64,000 bases of DNA from Chryseobacterium cheonjiense (GTDB lineage: Bacteria; Bacteroidota; Bacteroidia; Flavobacteriales; Weeksellaceae), in NCBI RefSeq assembly GCF_012927265.1, contig NZ_JABBGF010000001.1, positions 432,502 to 496,501 on the forward strand, in the 5' to 3' direction. Position 1 is the first letter of the stretch. Each line of letters opens with the position of its first letter. Below are positions 16,498 through 25,448 of this stretch, piece after piece. The notes beneath the pieces were generated by a model, which worked only from the letters and a program-made list of their open reading frames with translations, did not search any database and was not told the DNA's origin. Made by a program: the position numbers and the translations under genes.

Positions 16498-17694
16498 TCA
16501 GACTTTCACAAATCGGCTCACAAACATCGAAGCCACCAATTGTCCTACCGCATTCAGAACGGTTGCTAAAGGATCAACCAAAGTGCCGATAATCATCACT
16601 GCCGGAATTGCTTCCTGCGGCAGTTTATAAACTGAGATCATCAGCATTTCCCCGATATAGCCGCCATTGGGAATTCCGCCCGCTACAATACTCACAAAAA
16701 CAGTGATCCCTAAAGCCAGGAGCAAATTCACAGGATCAAAAAAATCTCTCCCGATAATGAGAAACGCAACATAAATTTTAATGATCGATGACATCGAAGA
16801 TCCGTTTTTATGAAGAGTAGTCCCGATCGGGATCACAATATTTGAAATCTGAGTTGGAATTCCGATTCTGGATGCAGCCTGTAAGTTGGCAGGCATGGTA
16901 GCGAAGCTGCTGCAGGTGCTCAGTGCCGTGGCTGTAGGATAAATAGCATTTTTCCAAAAACTTTTAACACCATTTGTCCCCGCGGCCATAAAAGCATAAA
17001 TGGAAAAAAACAACAGGAAATAAATGACGCCCGCAATATAATAAAGCCCGAGCGGCTTGGCATAAAACCCAAAAAGCTGTGGTCCCAACGTGGCGACCTG
17101 GTAAGCAAAATAAGCCCCCAAACCAATGGGTGCAGCTTTCATAATCAATAATAAAAGCTCTTTCATCACTTCATACCCGGAAGCAATAAACATTCTGAAA
17201 GGATGTCCTTTTTCTCCCGCCTTCCTTGCGGAAAATCCTGTCATAAAAGCAAAAATGAGAAGCGCAAGCATATTTTGCCGTGAAAAAAGCTGGGTAAATT
17301 CGCCCACCGTAAAAAAGCTCACAATTCTGTTGCCCCAGCTCTCTTCCGAGGTAACTTCCACCAGCTCCTTACTTGCAGTAACTCCCGAAACCGGAAACAG
17401 ATAGACGGCACAAATGGTGAAAACAGCTGCTGTTAAGATAAAAAATAAAAAAGTAAACGCCATCGTAACCATGATTTTTCCGAACTTCGACTGTTGCTCC
17501 AGCGAAGCGATAGAATTGGAGACCGCAAAAAAAACAAGGGGAACAACACTTACAAAAAGTAAATTCAGGAAAATATCTCCTAACGGTTTTATATAATTTA
17601 CAATCTGGGGTGCGACAATTCCGATAATACTTCCGATAATGATTCCGAAAAGTAAAAGCAGAATTCCCGAGTAATTTTTCAATACGTCTTTCAT
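16498..17694 (-). CDS. Dicarboxylate/amino acid:cation symporter (DAACS/SDF family)
   Basis: This inner-membrane carrier for C4-dicarboxylates or glutamate is driven by Na+ or H+. From the ATG at 17694 it has 398 aa and starts MKDVLKNYSGILLLLFG. An in-frame ATG at 17757 would add 21 residues, but a promoter box lies downstream of it, so the shorter form is chosen. Eight hydrophobic segments and the two re-entrant hairpin regions are present: the serine-rich TALSTCSSFATMPANL, and VIPIGTTLHKNGSSMSS, which contains the family's NxxGxx-like loop. Substrate residues do not allow a choice between DctA- and GltP-like specificity. Confidence 0.88.
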   Translation of the reverse strand: MKDVLKNYSGILLLLFGIIIGSIIGIVAPQIVNYIKPLGDIFLNLLFVSVVPLVFFAVSNSIASLEQQSKFGKIMVTMAFTFLFFILTAAVFTICAVYLFPVSGVTASKELVEVTSEESWGNRIVSFFTVGEFTQLFSRQNMLALLIFAFMTGFSARKAGEKGHPFRMFIASGYEVMKELLLLIMKAAPIGLGAYFAYQVATLGPQLFGFYAKPLGLYYIAGVIYFLLFFSIYAFMAAGTNGVKSFWKNAIYPTATALSTCSSFATMPANLQAASRIGIPTQISNIVIPIGTTLHKNGSSMSSIIKIYVAFLIIGRDFFDPVNLLLALGITVFVSIVAGGIPNGGYIGEMLMISVYKLPQEAIPAVMIIGTLVDPLATVLNAVGQLVASMFVSRFVKV

Positions 17695-17709
17695 AGGGCG
17701 CTTTTTACT

Positions 17710-17717
17710 CAAAGATA
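17710..17717 (-). promoter_or_regulatory. Promoter -7 box TATCTTTG of the symporter gene
   Basis: Exact TAnnTTTG on the minus strand, 16 bases before the ATG at 17694. It excludes the upstream ATG at 17757 for this transcript. Confidence 0.55.
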
Positions 17718-17764
17718 GCTTTATTTTTAACACTCCGTTATATGAATTTCCTTTCAAAAATTCT

Positions 17765-17772
17765 TAAATTTG
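17765..17772 (+). promoter_or_regulatory. Promoter -7 box TAAATTTG of cbpA
   Basis: Exact TAnnTTTG, 15 bases before the ATG, so the leader would be under ten bases. It lies in the divergent gap shared with the symporter. Confidence 0.5.
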
Positions 17773-17786
17773 AGTAAAACGTTTCT

Positions 17787-18704
17787 ATGGCTTATATAGA
17801 CTACTATAAAATTTTAGGCGTAGATAAAACTGCAACGCAGGAAGATATTAAAAAAGCCTATCGCAAACTCGCGAGAAAACTGCACCCCGATCTGAATCCC
17901 GATGATAAGGAGGCTGAACGCAAGTTCAAAGAAATCAACGAGGCGAATGAAGTTCTCAGCAATCCTGAAAACCGTGCTAAATACGATAAATACGGCGAAC
18001 ACTGGAAACATGGTGAAGAGTACGAAAAAGCCCAGCAACAGCAGCAAAGACAGTATCAAAATTACGGAAATGATCACAGTGGCGGATTTTCCGGAGCAGA
18101 CTTCGGTGAGGGTGAAGATTTTTCAGATTTTTTCCAAAGTATGTTCGGTGGAGCGGGAGGTTTTGGACGGAGTTCCAGGGGAAGCTCTTCGGGGAAATTC
18201 AAAGGACAGGACGTTCATGCAGAACTGAACCTAAGCCTGCGTGACGCGGCAACTACCCATCAGCAGACTTTTGACATCAACGGAAAAAAGGTGAGAATTA
18301 CTATTCCCGCAGGAGTATATGACGGACAGCAGATTAAACTGAAAGGACACGGCGGTCCCGGCCATAACGGAGGACCGAACGGTGATCTCTATATAACCTT
18401 CAATATTCCGGCAGATCCTAACTTTGAAAGAATAGGCGATGATTTAAAAACCAGCGTTACCATCGATCTTTATACGGCTGTTCTGGGCGGCGATGTAAAA
18501 GTAAATACATTAAATGGGAATGTAAACCTGAAGGTAAAGCCTGAAACACAAAACGGAATGACTGTAAGGCTAAAGGGAAAAGGTTTTCCTGTATACAAAA
18601 AAGAGGGCCAGTTTGGCGATCTCTTTGTGACCTACGATGTGAAACTGCCTGCCAATCTTACCGATAAGCAGAAGCAACTTTTTGAACAACTAAAAAATTC
18701 CTAA
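17787..18704 (+). CDS. cbpA: DnaJ-class co-chaperone CbpA
   Basis: The protein has 305 aa. The J domain at 1-70 has the HPD tripeptide at 33-35 (KLHPDLN). A Gln-rich stretch at about 80-95 and a Gly/Phe-rich linker at about 97-137 follow. Two C-terminal beta domains ([15 protein letters not shown]..., [19 protein letters not shown]) carry no DnaJ zinc finger. That architecture, plus the CbpM-like partner three bases downstream, identifies the CbpA rather than the DnaJ branch. It stimulates DnaK and may bind curved DNA. Confidence 0.92.
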   Translation: MAYIDYYKILGVDKTATQEDIKKAYRKLARKLHPDLNPDDKEAERKFKEINEANEVLSNPENRAKYDKYGEHWKHGEEYEKAQQQQQRQYQNYGNDHSGGFSGADFGEGEDFSDFFQSMFGGAGGFGRSSRGSSSGKFKGQDVHAELNLSLRDAATTHQQTFDINGKKVRITIPAGVYDGQQIKLKGHGGPGHNGGPNGDLYITFNIPADPNFERIGDDLKTSVTIDLYTAVLGGDVKVNTLNGNVNLKVKPETQNGMTVRLKGKGFPVYKKEGQFGDLFVTYDVKLPANLTDKQKQLFEQLKNS

Positions 18705-18707
18705 GCC

Positions 18708-19019
18708 ATGAATGAAAGAATATCACGCGAAGAACTCGTAAAGATTTACAATATTGAGGTTACTTTTTTTGATGAACTTGTAGCTTCCGGTTTGCTGAAT
18801 ATCCATACTGAAAACGAGATCCGTTATCTCATGTATGAAGATCTGCCATCTTTCGAAAGGTTTACCAACTGGCATTATGATCTGGAGATCAATCTCCCGG
18901 GACTTGAAGTAATCCACGACATGCTGAATAAAATGGAAGAACTGAGGCAGAAAAACCGCGAGCTGATGAACAAACTTTCCATGATCGCCAAATATGATGA
19001 GGGTAACGTTAGAGAGTAA
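18708..19019 (+). CDS. cbpM: CbpM-like chaperone modulator
   Basis: The protein has 103 aa with a MerR-like N-terminal helix-turn-helix (ISREELVKIYNIEVTFFDELVASGLL), followed by the EIRYLMYEDLPSFERFTNWHYDLEINLPGLEVIHDMLNKMEEL block of the CbpM family. A C-terminal coiled coil follows. CbpM binds the J domain of CbpA and blocks its activity. The three-base spacing behind cbpA supports co-transcription and the assignment. Confidence 0.88.
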   Translation: MNERISREELVKIYNIEVTFFDELVASGLLNIHTENEIRYLMYEDLPSFERFTNWHYDLEINLPGLEVIHDMLNKMEELRQKNRELMNKLSMIAKYDEGNVRE

Positions 19020-19076
19020 AAAGAGTTTTAGAGTTTTGAGGTGACCTGTAAAAGTGAGATGATAGAATGAAAAACT

Positions 19077-19084
19077 TATCTTTG
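19077..19084 (+). promoter_or_regulatory. Promoter -7 box TATCTTTG of the YcxB-like gene
   Basis: Exact TAnnTTTG, 18 bases before the ATG; no good -33 element seen. Confidence 0.5.
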
Positions 19085-19101
19085 CTGTAGAATTAATAAA
19101 T

Positions 19102-19629
19102 ATGACTGAAGAGAAAATAATCTTTCTGAAACCGAATAGAAAGGATTTTGAAGAAATATATTTTACAGGAAATCAGGGAAGCCTGTTTTTTTCGCCTACC
19201 ACGCGAGGGAAAACGGTGACTACAATTATAATCGGTCTTATTCTGGTGATTTTATTTCTTTTCAAAGATGATTTCACTAAAGAAAAATCGGGAGTCCTGT
19301 ATTTTGTGAGCTTTCTGTTTCTTCTTTGTGCTGTTTTTCTTTCCGTTAGCATTAATAAAGTTTCCAGATGGAAAAAACAGGTGGCACATTATTTAACTAA
19401 ACTTGAAAGCTGCAAAATTTACGAAATCAGAATGGATGAAAACTTTTTTACCGTAAATATCGACGGTGATAAAGAAACCAGCGAATGGAAAGATTTTGAT
19501 TTTTTCGACAGCAATAATGAGTTCATCAGCATTGAGGGTAAATATAACTACATGTTCCCTAGGAAATCAATGAGTGAAAAAGATTACAGTTTTTTAAAAC
19601 AGGTTTTAAAGAAAAAAATTAAGGAATAA
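19102..19629 (+). CDS. YcxB-like inner-membrane protein
   Basis: The protein has 175 aa with two adjacent membrane segments (TVTTIIIGLILVILFLF and VLYFVSFLFLLCAVFLSVSI, about residues 39-85) flanked by cytoplasmic parts. The C-terminal domain (MDENFFTVNIDGDKETSEWKDFDFF...YNYMFPRKSMSEKDYSFLKQVLKKKI) follows the YcxB pattern. Family function is unknown. It has its own promoter box and ends in a hairpin shared with the convergent CBS-like gene. Confidence 0.7.
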   Translation: MTEEKIIFLKPNRKDFEEIYFTGNQGSLFFSPTTRGKTVTTIIIGLILVILFLFKDDFTKEKSGVLYFVSFLFLLCAVFLSVSINKVSRWKKQVAHYLTKLESCKIYEIRMDENFFTVNIDGDKETSEWKDFDFFDSNNEFISIEGKYNYMFPRKSMSEKDYSFLKQVLKKKIKE

Positions 19630-19667
19630 GAGTAACAGTAAATTTTTAAATTCAATATAAAATAAAA

Positions 19668-19700
19668 AAACTCAGAGCAAAATGTTCTGAGTTCTTTATT
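19668..19700. terminator. Bidirectional terminator between the YcxB-like and CBS-like genes
   Basis: AACTCAGA / TCTGAGTT stem with an A-run on the left and a T-rich tract on the right, able to act on both strands. Confidence 0.75.
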
Positions 19701-19716
19701 ATTTAAGAGTGACCGA

Positions 19717-20700
19717 TTAATCCAGCCATCCCATTTCTTTCATCCATTCGTCATTGTAGATCTTTCCGACATATCTTGAACCATGGTCGTGAAGAAGTAC
19801 AACGATCACATCATCTTTTGTGAACTGATCTTTCATCTGAACCAAAGAAGCAATCGCGCTTCCTGCAGAATATCCGCAGAAAATTCCTTCTTCTTTTGCT
19901 AATTTTCTTGCATAAAGGGCACCGTCTTTATCCGTTACTTTTTCAAAATGATCGATTACAGCCATATCATAATTTTCAGGAATGATATCTTCACCGATTC
20001 CTTCCGTAATATAGCTATAAGCATGATCGTAATGAAGCTCGCCGGTTTCATGGTATTCCTTCAAAATAGAACCGTATGTATCTACACCAATCACTTTGAT
20101 ATTGGGATTTCTCTCCTTAAAGAATGTTCCGCAGCCTGTGATGGTGCCTCCTGTTCCTGCTCCCACCACAAAATGTGTCAGCTTTCCTTCTGTCTGTTCC
20201 CAGATTTCCGGAGCCGTAGATTCGTAATGTGCCGCTCTGTTGGATAAATTGTCGTACTGATTAACGTACCATCCGTTTTCAGTTTCTGCAGCCAGTCGTT
20301 TGGATACGGAGTAGTACGAACGCGGATCTGTAGGTTTTACGTCTGTAGGACAAACTATTACTTCAGCACCCACAGCGCGCAGAATATCGCATTTTTCTTT
20401 TGATTGTTTTGAGTTGGTTACAAAAATACATTTGTATCCTTTGATGATCGCTGCCAGAGCCAGCCCCATTCCCGTATTTCCCGAAGTTCCTTCAATGATG
20501 GTTCCTCCAGGCTTCAGTCTTCCGTCTTTCTCTGCATCTTCAATCATTTTCACGGCCATTCTGTCTTTTACGGAATTTCCTGGATTGAATGTTTCCACCT
20601 TTGCCAAAACCATTGCCGTAAAATCTTCACCTAAAACTTTATTCAGTTTTACCAGCGGAGTATTTCCTATGGTTTCGAGGATGTTATTTGCGTATTTCAT
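19717..20700 (-). CDS. PLP-dependent cystathionine beta-synthase / cysteine synthase-like enzyme
   Basis: This 327-aa fold type II PLP enzyme has the cofactor lysine Lys45 in PGNSVKDRMA, the SGNTGMG asparagine loop, and the phosphate loop VGAGTGGTITG. Several features are closer to cystathionine beta-synthase than to CysK: PTDPRSYYSVSKRLA, NQYDNLSNRAAHYESTAPEI, and the C-terminal YNDEWMKEMGWL. The regulatory CBS-domain pair of the animal enzyme is absent. It probably condenses serine or an activated serine with homocysteine or sulfide. It is monocistronic, with a promoter box upstream and a terminator. Confidence 0.85.
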   Translation of the reverse strand: MKYANNILETIGNTPLVKLNKVLGEDFTAMVLAKVETFNPGNSVKDRMAVKMIEDAEKDGRLKPGGTIIEGTSGNTGMGLALAAIIKGYKCIFVTNSKQSKEKCDILRAVGAEVIVCPTDVKPTDPRSYYSVSKRLAAETENGWYVNQYDNLSNRAAHYESTAPEIWEQTEGKLTHFVVGAGTGGTITGCGTFFKERNPNIKVIGVDTYGSILKEYHETGELHYDHAYSYITEGIGEDIIPENYDMAVIDHFEKVTDKDGALYARKLAKEEGIFCGYSAGSAIASLVQMKDQFTKDDVIVVLLHDHGSRYVGKIYNDEWMKEMGWLD

Positions 20701-20719
20701 AAATGTTTTTTAAGCACGG

Positions 20720-20727
20720 CAAAGATA
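20720..20727 (-). promoter_or_regulatory. Promoter -7 box TATCTTTG of the CBS-like gene
   Basis: Exact TAnnTTTG on the minus strand, 20 bases before the ATG. Confidence 0.5.
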
Positions 20728-20813
20728 CGGCTTTAAATTTTATCAGGATGAAGATGCGATCAATTACATCTATTGTAATTTAGGTATTTGACAATTTGCC
20801 GTTCACTTTCCAA

Positions 20814-22043
20814 TTAATTATATTTAATGGCTTTTACCGGAGAAATCTTGCTGATAAGATAGCTCGGAATAATAAGGGCAAGTCCTGAAATGATCAGAAT
20901 ACCTAATGAAATGGAAATGATCACCAGCGGATTAAGATCTACCGGAACAGTGCTTACGTAATAATTTTCAGGATTAAGTTTAATAATTCCGAAGAACTTC
21001 TGGATCAAAATCAATCCCAGACCGATTAGGTTTCCGTATAAAAGCCCGGGAATCATAATAATCAATGTATAATTGATAAAGGTTGCCCGGATCTGGCCAT
21101 TGCTTGCGCCCAGGGTTTTAAGAAGACCGATGGAATTGGTTCTTTCGATAATCAGAATTAAAAGAACCATAATGATATTTATGACAACAACAATCAGCAT
21201 GATAATGATAATGAGCGCAATATTGGTGTCGAAAATACTGATCCAGTCCGTAATCTGCGGAAATTTTTCAGTCGCTTTTTCAGCATAGTTTTTATACCCG
21301 ATCAGCTTTTCAATTTCAGGAAAATCAGCATCCGCGTCATTTACGTTTTTAAAGAAAATATCAATTCCGCCAATTTCATCCGGCTTCATATCCTGTATTT
21401 TACGCACATGGTTAATATCTCCAATAACGAACTGATCATCAATCATCTTAATATCCGTTCTGTAAATTCCCAATACTTCAAATTTTCTGTAGATTGGCTG
21501 CTGGTCGGCCTTTGAAAATACCGTAACAATACTGTCTTTTACTTTGAGGTGAAGATCCCGCGCTGTTTTTTCAGAGATAACGACACCGTTGTTGTAGCCT
21601 TTCTCAGTGACCTGCGGTGTGGTTCCGGCAATCAGAAATTTCTTAAATCTAAGACTGTCGAAATCTTTTCCGATACCTTTAAAAATAATTCCTGCAAAAT
21701 TATGCTCGTTTCGCATAATACCGGTAATCATGGCGTATTTCTGTACCGATTCCACATCGGAAATCTGGCGTATTTTTTTGACATCCAGGCCCTGGTTGTC
21801 GAGTACGGAAGTATTGTATGAAGAGTTTGATCTTGTGGATCTTACGGTAATATGGCCGCTGAAATCTGCCAGTCTTTCTTTGATTGCTTTTTTAGAACCA
21901 AATCCTGTAGATACGGTAATTAAAGAAACAATAATTCCAAGCGCTACAGAAAGTCTGCCAATGAAGATGATAACCCTTGAAAGGTTATTTTTGTTATCTT
22001 TGGAAAACGCTATTTTTCTAGAGAAATATAAAGGAAACTTCAA
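20814..22043 (-). CDS. LolC/LolE-FtsX-type ABC transporter permease
   Basis: From a TTG at 22043 the protein reads (M)KFPLYFSRKIAFSKDNKNNLSRV, 409 aa. An earlier TTG (22064) lies inside the predicted promoter box and is rejected, and no ATG is available. It has the MacB/FtsX plan: one N-terminal membrane segment (IIFIGRLSVALGIIVSLITVSTGFG), a large periplasmic domain (about 60-270), then three membrane segments. ERTNSIGLLKTLGASNGQIRATF is the cytoplasmic coupling motif. The C-terminal SKISPVKAIKYN is typical of the family. No ATPase gene is adjacent. A lipoprotein-release role is likely but not proven. Confidence 0.85.
   Translation of the reverse strand: MKFPLYFSRKIAFSKDNKNNLSRVIIFIGRLSVALGIIVSLITVSTGFGSKKAIKERLADFSGHITVRSTRSNSSYNTSVLDNQGLDVKKIRQISDVESVQKYAMITGIMRNEHNFAGIIFKGIGKDFDSLRFKKFLIAGTTPQVTEKGYNNGVVISEKTARDLHLKVKDSIVTVFSKADQQPIYRKFEVLGIYRTDIKMIDDQFVIGDINHVRKIQDMKPDEIGGIDIFFKNVNDADADFPEIEKLIGYKNYAEKATEKFPQITDWISIFDTNIALIIIIMLIVVVINIIMVLLILIIERTNSIGLLKTLGASNGQIRATFINYTLIIMIPGLLYGNLIGLGLILIQKFFGIIKLNPENYYVSTVPVDLNPLVIISISLGILIISGLALIIPSYLISKISPVKAIKYN
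21995..22002 (+). promoter_or_regulatory. Promoter -7 box TATCTTTG of namZ, inside the opposing permease gene
   Basis: Exact TAnnTTTG on the plus strand, with a TTG 15 bases upstream (short spacer). It gives a leader of about 40 bases to the ATG at 22048. Confidence 0.5.
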
Positions 22044-22047
22044 GCTT

Positions 22048-23259
22048 ATGAATTTAGATTTCAAAATTAAAAATTTACTTCTGATTTGCCTAATTTTTTT
22101 AGGAGTATTCCATCAATATTATTCTCAGACTCAGGCTCCGAAAGGTTTTAAAACGGGGGCCGACCAGCCGGAAATATATTTACCGTTGTTAAAAGGTAAA
22201 ACAATTGGCGTGGTGACCAATCAGACAGGATTGATGAGTGACAGAACCCATGTGGTTGATTTTTTAGTTAAAAACGGTATTAAAATTAAATCTATTTTTG
22301 CTCCTGAGCACGGTTTCAGAGGTGATGCCGATGCAGGTGAAAAAGTGAAAAACGGTATCGATATAAAGACCGGAATTCCTATTGTTTCATTATACGGAAA
22401 CAATAAAAAACCAAAACCCGAACAACTGAAAGGAATTGATATTGTGGTTTTTGATATACAGGATGTCGGAGTGCGTTTTTATACTTACATCTCTACACTG
22501 ACTTACCTTATGGAGGCTGGTGCGGAAAATAACGTTGAGGTTATGGTGCTCGACCGCCCGAATCCTCATGACGGCTATACTGACGGTCCTGTTCTGGATA
22601 AAAAATGGACAAGTTTCGTCGGAATGCATGAAGTACCCGTAGTGTATGGTCTCACCATCGGCGAATATGGAAAAATGGTCAACGGGGAAAAGTGGCTGGA
22701 AAAAGGAATTCAGGCCAAATACACCTTAATCCCAATGAAAAATTATCATAAAAGACTAAGGTATCCGATGCTGGATAAACCTTCACCCAATTTGCCTAAT
22801 GATAAATCGATCAATCTGTATCCAAGCCTATGTTTTTTTGAAGGAACACAGGTTTCTGTAGGAAGAGGAACCGATCTGCCTTTTCAGGTTTACGGCTCGC
22901 CCTGGACCAAAAGTTTGCCGTATCAATTCACACCAAAACCTAATTTCGGAGCAAAAGATCCATTCTTAAACGGAAAACTCTGTTACGGAGAAAACCTGTC
23001 AGGCTATCCGAAAGATTTAACAGAACTCAATATGGAATGGGTTATTAAAGCTTATCAAAGTTATAAAAACCCAGATCTGGACTTTTTCCTTAAGCCTGCA
23101 TCAGGTAAAAATTTCTGGTTCGACACCTTAGCCGGAAATGATACGCTGAGGAAGCAGATTGTTGCCGGAAAGTCTATTGCCGAAATCAAAGCCTCATGGA
23201 AACCCGGACTGGAAAGGTTTGAGAAAATCAGAAAGAAGTATATTATTTATGAAAACTGA
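22048..23259 (+). CDS. namZ: Exported exo-beta-N-acetylmuramidase NamZ (DUF1343, GH171)
   Basis: The protein has 403 aa; the true start is MNLDFKIKNLLLICLIFLGVF, a signal peptide ending SQ. The open frame extends far upstream (to 21607) only because it runs antisense through the permease gene. DUF1343 blocks are clear: GKTIGVVTNQTG, FAPEHGFRGDADAG, VSLYG, VVFDIQDVGVRFYTYISTL, VMVLDRPNP, SVGRGTDLPFQ. Members of the family release N-acetylmuramic acid from peptidoglycan fragments; here that would serve wall recycling in the periplasm. Its start codon lies four bases from that of the divergent permease. Confidence 0.87.
   Translation: MNLDFKIKNLLLICLIFLGVFHQYYSQTQAPKGFKTGADQPEIYLPLLKGKTIGVVTNQTGLMSDRTHVVDFLVKNGIKIKSIFAPEHGFRGDADAGEKVKNGIDIKTGIPIVSLYGNNKKPKPEQLKGIDIVVFDIQDVGVRFYTYISTLTYLMEAGAENNVEVMVLDRPNPHDGYTDGPVLDKKWTSFVGMHEVPVVYGLTIGEYGKMVNGEKWLEKGIQAKYTLIPMKNYHKRLRYPMLDKPSPNLPNDKSINLYPSLCFFEGTQVSVGRGTDLPFQVYGSPWTKSLPYQFTPKPNFGAKDPFLNGKLCYGENLSGYPKDLTELNMEWVIKAYQSYKNPDLDFFLKPASGKNFWFDTLAGNDTLRKQIVAGKSIAEIKASWKPGLERFEKIRKKYIIYEN
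22062..22069 (-). promoter_or_regulatory. Promoter -7 box TAATTTTG of the permease gene, inside namZ
   Basis: Exact TAnnTTTG on the minus strand within the namZ signal-peptide codons. Transcription would begin about a dozen bases before the TTG start at 22043. Confidence 0.5.
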
Positions 23260-23329
23260 CAAGTGAATCGTCAATAGTAATCAGTTTTAATTCACAAGTT
23301 TAGCGGCTTCCTGATTGACAATTCACATT

Positions 23330-23536
23330 TTAGTCAAAATCCTGCGGCGGTGTTTTGTCATTCTTGCCTTTATTCATAATCAATAAACCGATAGATAAAC
23401 CGATTACCCCTGCACCACCAATCATTAAGGCTCTTTCCAGCTTATCAGCCTGGTCATTGCCCAGGTAATTCATAAGAAAAAGGATCATGAAAGTAATGGC
23501 ACAAAGGATCAGATGATTTTTTCCGAATAATTTCAT
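23330..23536 (-). CDS. Small two-helix membrane protein
   Basis: The protein has 68 aa: a short basic N-terminus (MKLFGKNH), then hydrophobic segments at about 9-25 and 36-54, then a hydrophilic KGKNDKTPPQDFD tail. Six bases separate it from the DUF3575 gene upstream in transcription, so it is probably the last gene of the thioredoxin-DUF3575 operon. I do not recognise the family. Confidence 0.65.
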   Translation of the reverse strand: MKLFGKNHLILCAITFMILFLMNYLGNDQADKLERALMIGGAGVIGLSIGLLIMNKGKNDKTPPQDFD

Positions 23537-23542
23537 TAGAAT

Positions 23543-24172
23543 TTATTTTAATTTATAAGAAATCATGACACCTCCTCTGTAAGGAAGAATTTCACCACTT
23601 CTGTTGAACTTGTTATCTTTTCTGTCGTAGCGCTCTCCGGTAGTTCTGTCGTACCCTTTGTAAAAGTCCTGTGAGCTTCCCAGACTTCCGTACACATCAA
23701 TATTCCATCTGTCGGAAACCTTGAACTGATACCCTAAAGTAACACCTAATATGAGCGAGTAACCTTTCTGGTAAAGATTGGAACTTGTAAAAACTTCTCC
23801 ATAATCATTATAATAGGGTTCGTCCGGCCAATAATTCCATTTTTGCAAGGTAAAAGCTGAGGTTGCAATATTAGCTCCCACATAAAAATGTCTGAATGCT
23901 TCGTTGAAATAATATCTGCCTTCTGCCGATACCGAATAATATTGCAACTCGTGTCCGTCAAAAGATTTCCATGGAGATATAAAAACATCTCCCTGTACGG
24001 TAAATTTCTTGCTAATCTGATGCTCAACTGCAAGATTTACGATTCCGATAGGAATGAAAAGTGCATTGCCTTTTATATAAACGCTTTTTTCATTACTGTT
24101 TGCCTGCTCCTGGGCATTTAAACTTCCTAATATAAAAAGAGTAAGAAACCCTGCTAATAGTCTGATCTTCAT
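23543..24172 (-). CDS. DUF3575 outer-membrane beta-barrel protein
   Basis: The protein has 209 aa with signal peptide MKIRLLAGFLTLFILGSLNAQ. Repeated amphipathic strands (IGIVNLAVEHQISKKFTVQGDVFISPW, YSVSAEGRYYFNEAFRHFYVGANIA, LILGVTLGYQFKVSDRWNIDVYGSLG) end in GGVMISYKLK, the DUF3575 pattern. The start codon overlaps the stop of the thioredoxin-like gene by one base (TAATG), so the two are translationally coupled. The barrel's role is unknown. Confidence 0.8.
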   Translation of the reverse strand: MKIRLLAGFLTLFILGSLNAQEQANSNEKSVYIKGNALFIPIGIVNLAVEHQISKKFTVQGDVFISPWKSFDGHELQYYSVSAEGRYYFNEAFRHFYVGANIATSAFTLQKWNYWPDEPYYNDYGEVFTSSNLYQKGYSLILGVTLGYQFKVSDRWNIDVYGSLGSSQDFYKGYDRTTGERYDRKDNKFNRSGEILPYRGGVMISYKLK

Positions 24173-25353
24173 TATTTCTTATTAATTTCTTGTAACAATG
24201 CATCTGCCAACGCAGAATCTTTCTGTGCCTGTGATGCTATATTTTTGGACATTTCTGCATATGTTTTTGCCTGCTCCTTATTGCCGGTCAGGAAATAAAT
24301 TTTTGCCAAAATGTAAGTGTTTTCAGAGGTCTCACCTCTCATTACAGACTTTTCAGCCCACTCAGCTGCTTTTTTCAATGATGAGGGAGTGGTGATATGC
24401 TCGGAAAATATCCATGCCGCTTTCAGCAGTTCATTAGGTTCAAAAGCTTCTGAATTTCTATAGTAGGCAAGTGCCGCTTTTTCGTATTCCGGAAAATTGG
24501 CGTTCTGCTCGTAGTAGCTTAATTTGGTCTGGTTGAGTTTTATTTCTGCATCATGCTTTCCTACAAGAGGTTCGGCAGTCTTCATGAAATAATCATCATT
24601 AATTCTTTTATTCTGGTTGTCAATAGACTGTTCAACAATTTTTCCCAGCTTGATCTGGTTATTAAACTCCCGGTACGTTTCTTCAGGTAAAAATTTAATG
24701 ATTTCTGATTTTCTTTCGGTGAATACTTTATAATTTTTGTCTTCAGGCGATTTAAGGAAATAAAGTAAAAAACCCACATCATCTTTTGTAAATTCGGATG
24801 TTTTGCTTTTATTTTCAAAATATCTTTCTGAAGCTTTTTTAGCGAAATTAAAATCCGAAGAAGAGTTAAGTCTCATAATATTGATCAGGAATTCAGGATC
24901 TTTTTCCCCCTTTTCAAAACGTTCTTTTAGAGAACCCTTTTTATTGTTGGGTGAACTTACGCCCTGTGCCATGGTGAGAAACATGCTTTCTTCCATATAT
25001 CCGTAATTTTGGGAGACAAGCTCTCCGTCACCATTCAGGAAAAGATAAGTAGGATAGGAGCGTACACCGTATTTTGAAGCAATTTCCCTTCCTTCGCCCT
25101 TTTCCATGTCGAATCTGGCATTAACAAAATTAGCATTAAAATAATCTCCGACTGATTTTCTAGTGAATGTATTCTTCTCCATCATCTTACAGGGACCGCA
25201 CCATGAAGTGTATGCATCAATAAATACGAGCTTGTTTTCTTTTTTTGCCTTTAAAATAAGATCTTTAAACGGCAGTTCCTGAAACTGAATGGCCTCCTGG
25301 GCAAATGCTGTAATGACTGAAAATAAAAATAAAACGGAAACAATCTTCTTCAT
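24172..25353 (-). CDS. Exported thioredoxin-fold protein with helical-repeat C-terminus
   Basis: The protein has 393 aa with signal peptide ending TAFAQ. The thioredoxin domain at about 20-130 has Cys52-Gly-Pro-Cys55 (SWCGPCKMMEKNTF) and the cis-proline loop VRSYPTYLF. Residues about 140-393 are helical and TPR-like (KAALAYYRNSEAFEPNELLKAAW, SENTYILAKIYFLTGNKEQAKTYAEMS). It is probably a periplasmic thiol-disulfide oxidoreductase; the partner could be the coupled DUF3575 barrel. Such fusions are common in Bacteroidota. No perfect promoter box lies upstream. Confidence 0.85.
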   Translation of the reverse strand: MKKIVSVLFLFSVITAFAQEAIQFQELPFKDLILKAKKENKLVFIDAYTSWCGPCKMMEKNTFTRKSVGDYFNANFVNARFDMEKGEGREIASKYGVRSYPTYLFLNGDGELVSQNYGYMEESMFLTMAQGVSSPNNKKGSLKERFEKGEKDPEFLINIMRLNSSSDFNFAKKASERYFENKSKTSEFTKDDVGFLLYFLKSPEDKNYKVFTERKSEIIKFLPEETYREFNNQIKLGKIVEQSIDNQNKRINDDYFMKTAEPLVGKHDAEIKLNQTKLSYYEQNANFPEYEKAALAYYRNSEAFEPNELLKAAWIFSEHITTPSSLKKAAEWAEKSVMRGETSENTYILAKIYFLTGNKEQAKTYAEMSKNIASQAQKDSALADALLQEINKK

Positions 25354-25414
25354 TTTTCAATAAAAATTTGAGAAGCGAATATACTTATTTTCAGCGTAAG
25401 AATGGTGAGAAAAC

Positions 25415-25446
25415 AAAAAAGTCATCTCGATTGAGATGACTTTTGT
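25415..25446 (-). terminator. Terminator of tRNA-Phe copy 1
   Basis: AAAAGTCATCTC / GAGATGACTTTT stem with a four-base loop and a T-run on the minus strand, immediately behind the tRNA. Confidence 0.85.
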
Positions 25447-25448
25447 AG

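Noticed and set aside
21607..22047. Long in-frame N-terminal extension of namZ
   Set aside because: It runs antisense through the permease gene; the signal peptide and promoter box place the start at 22048.
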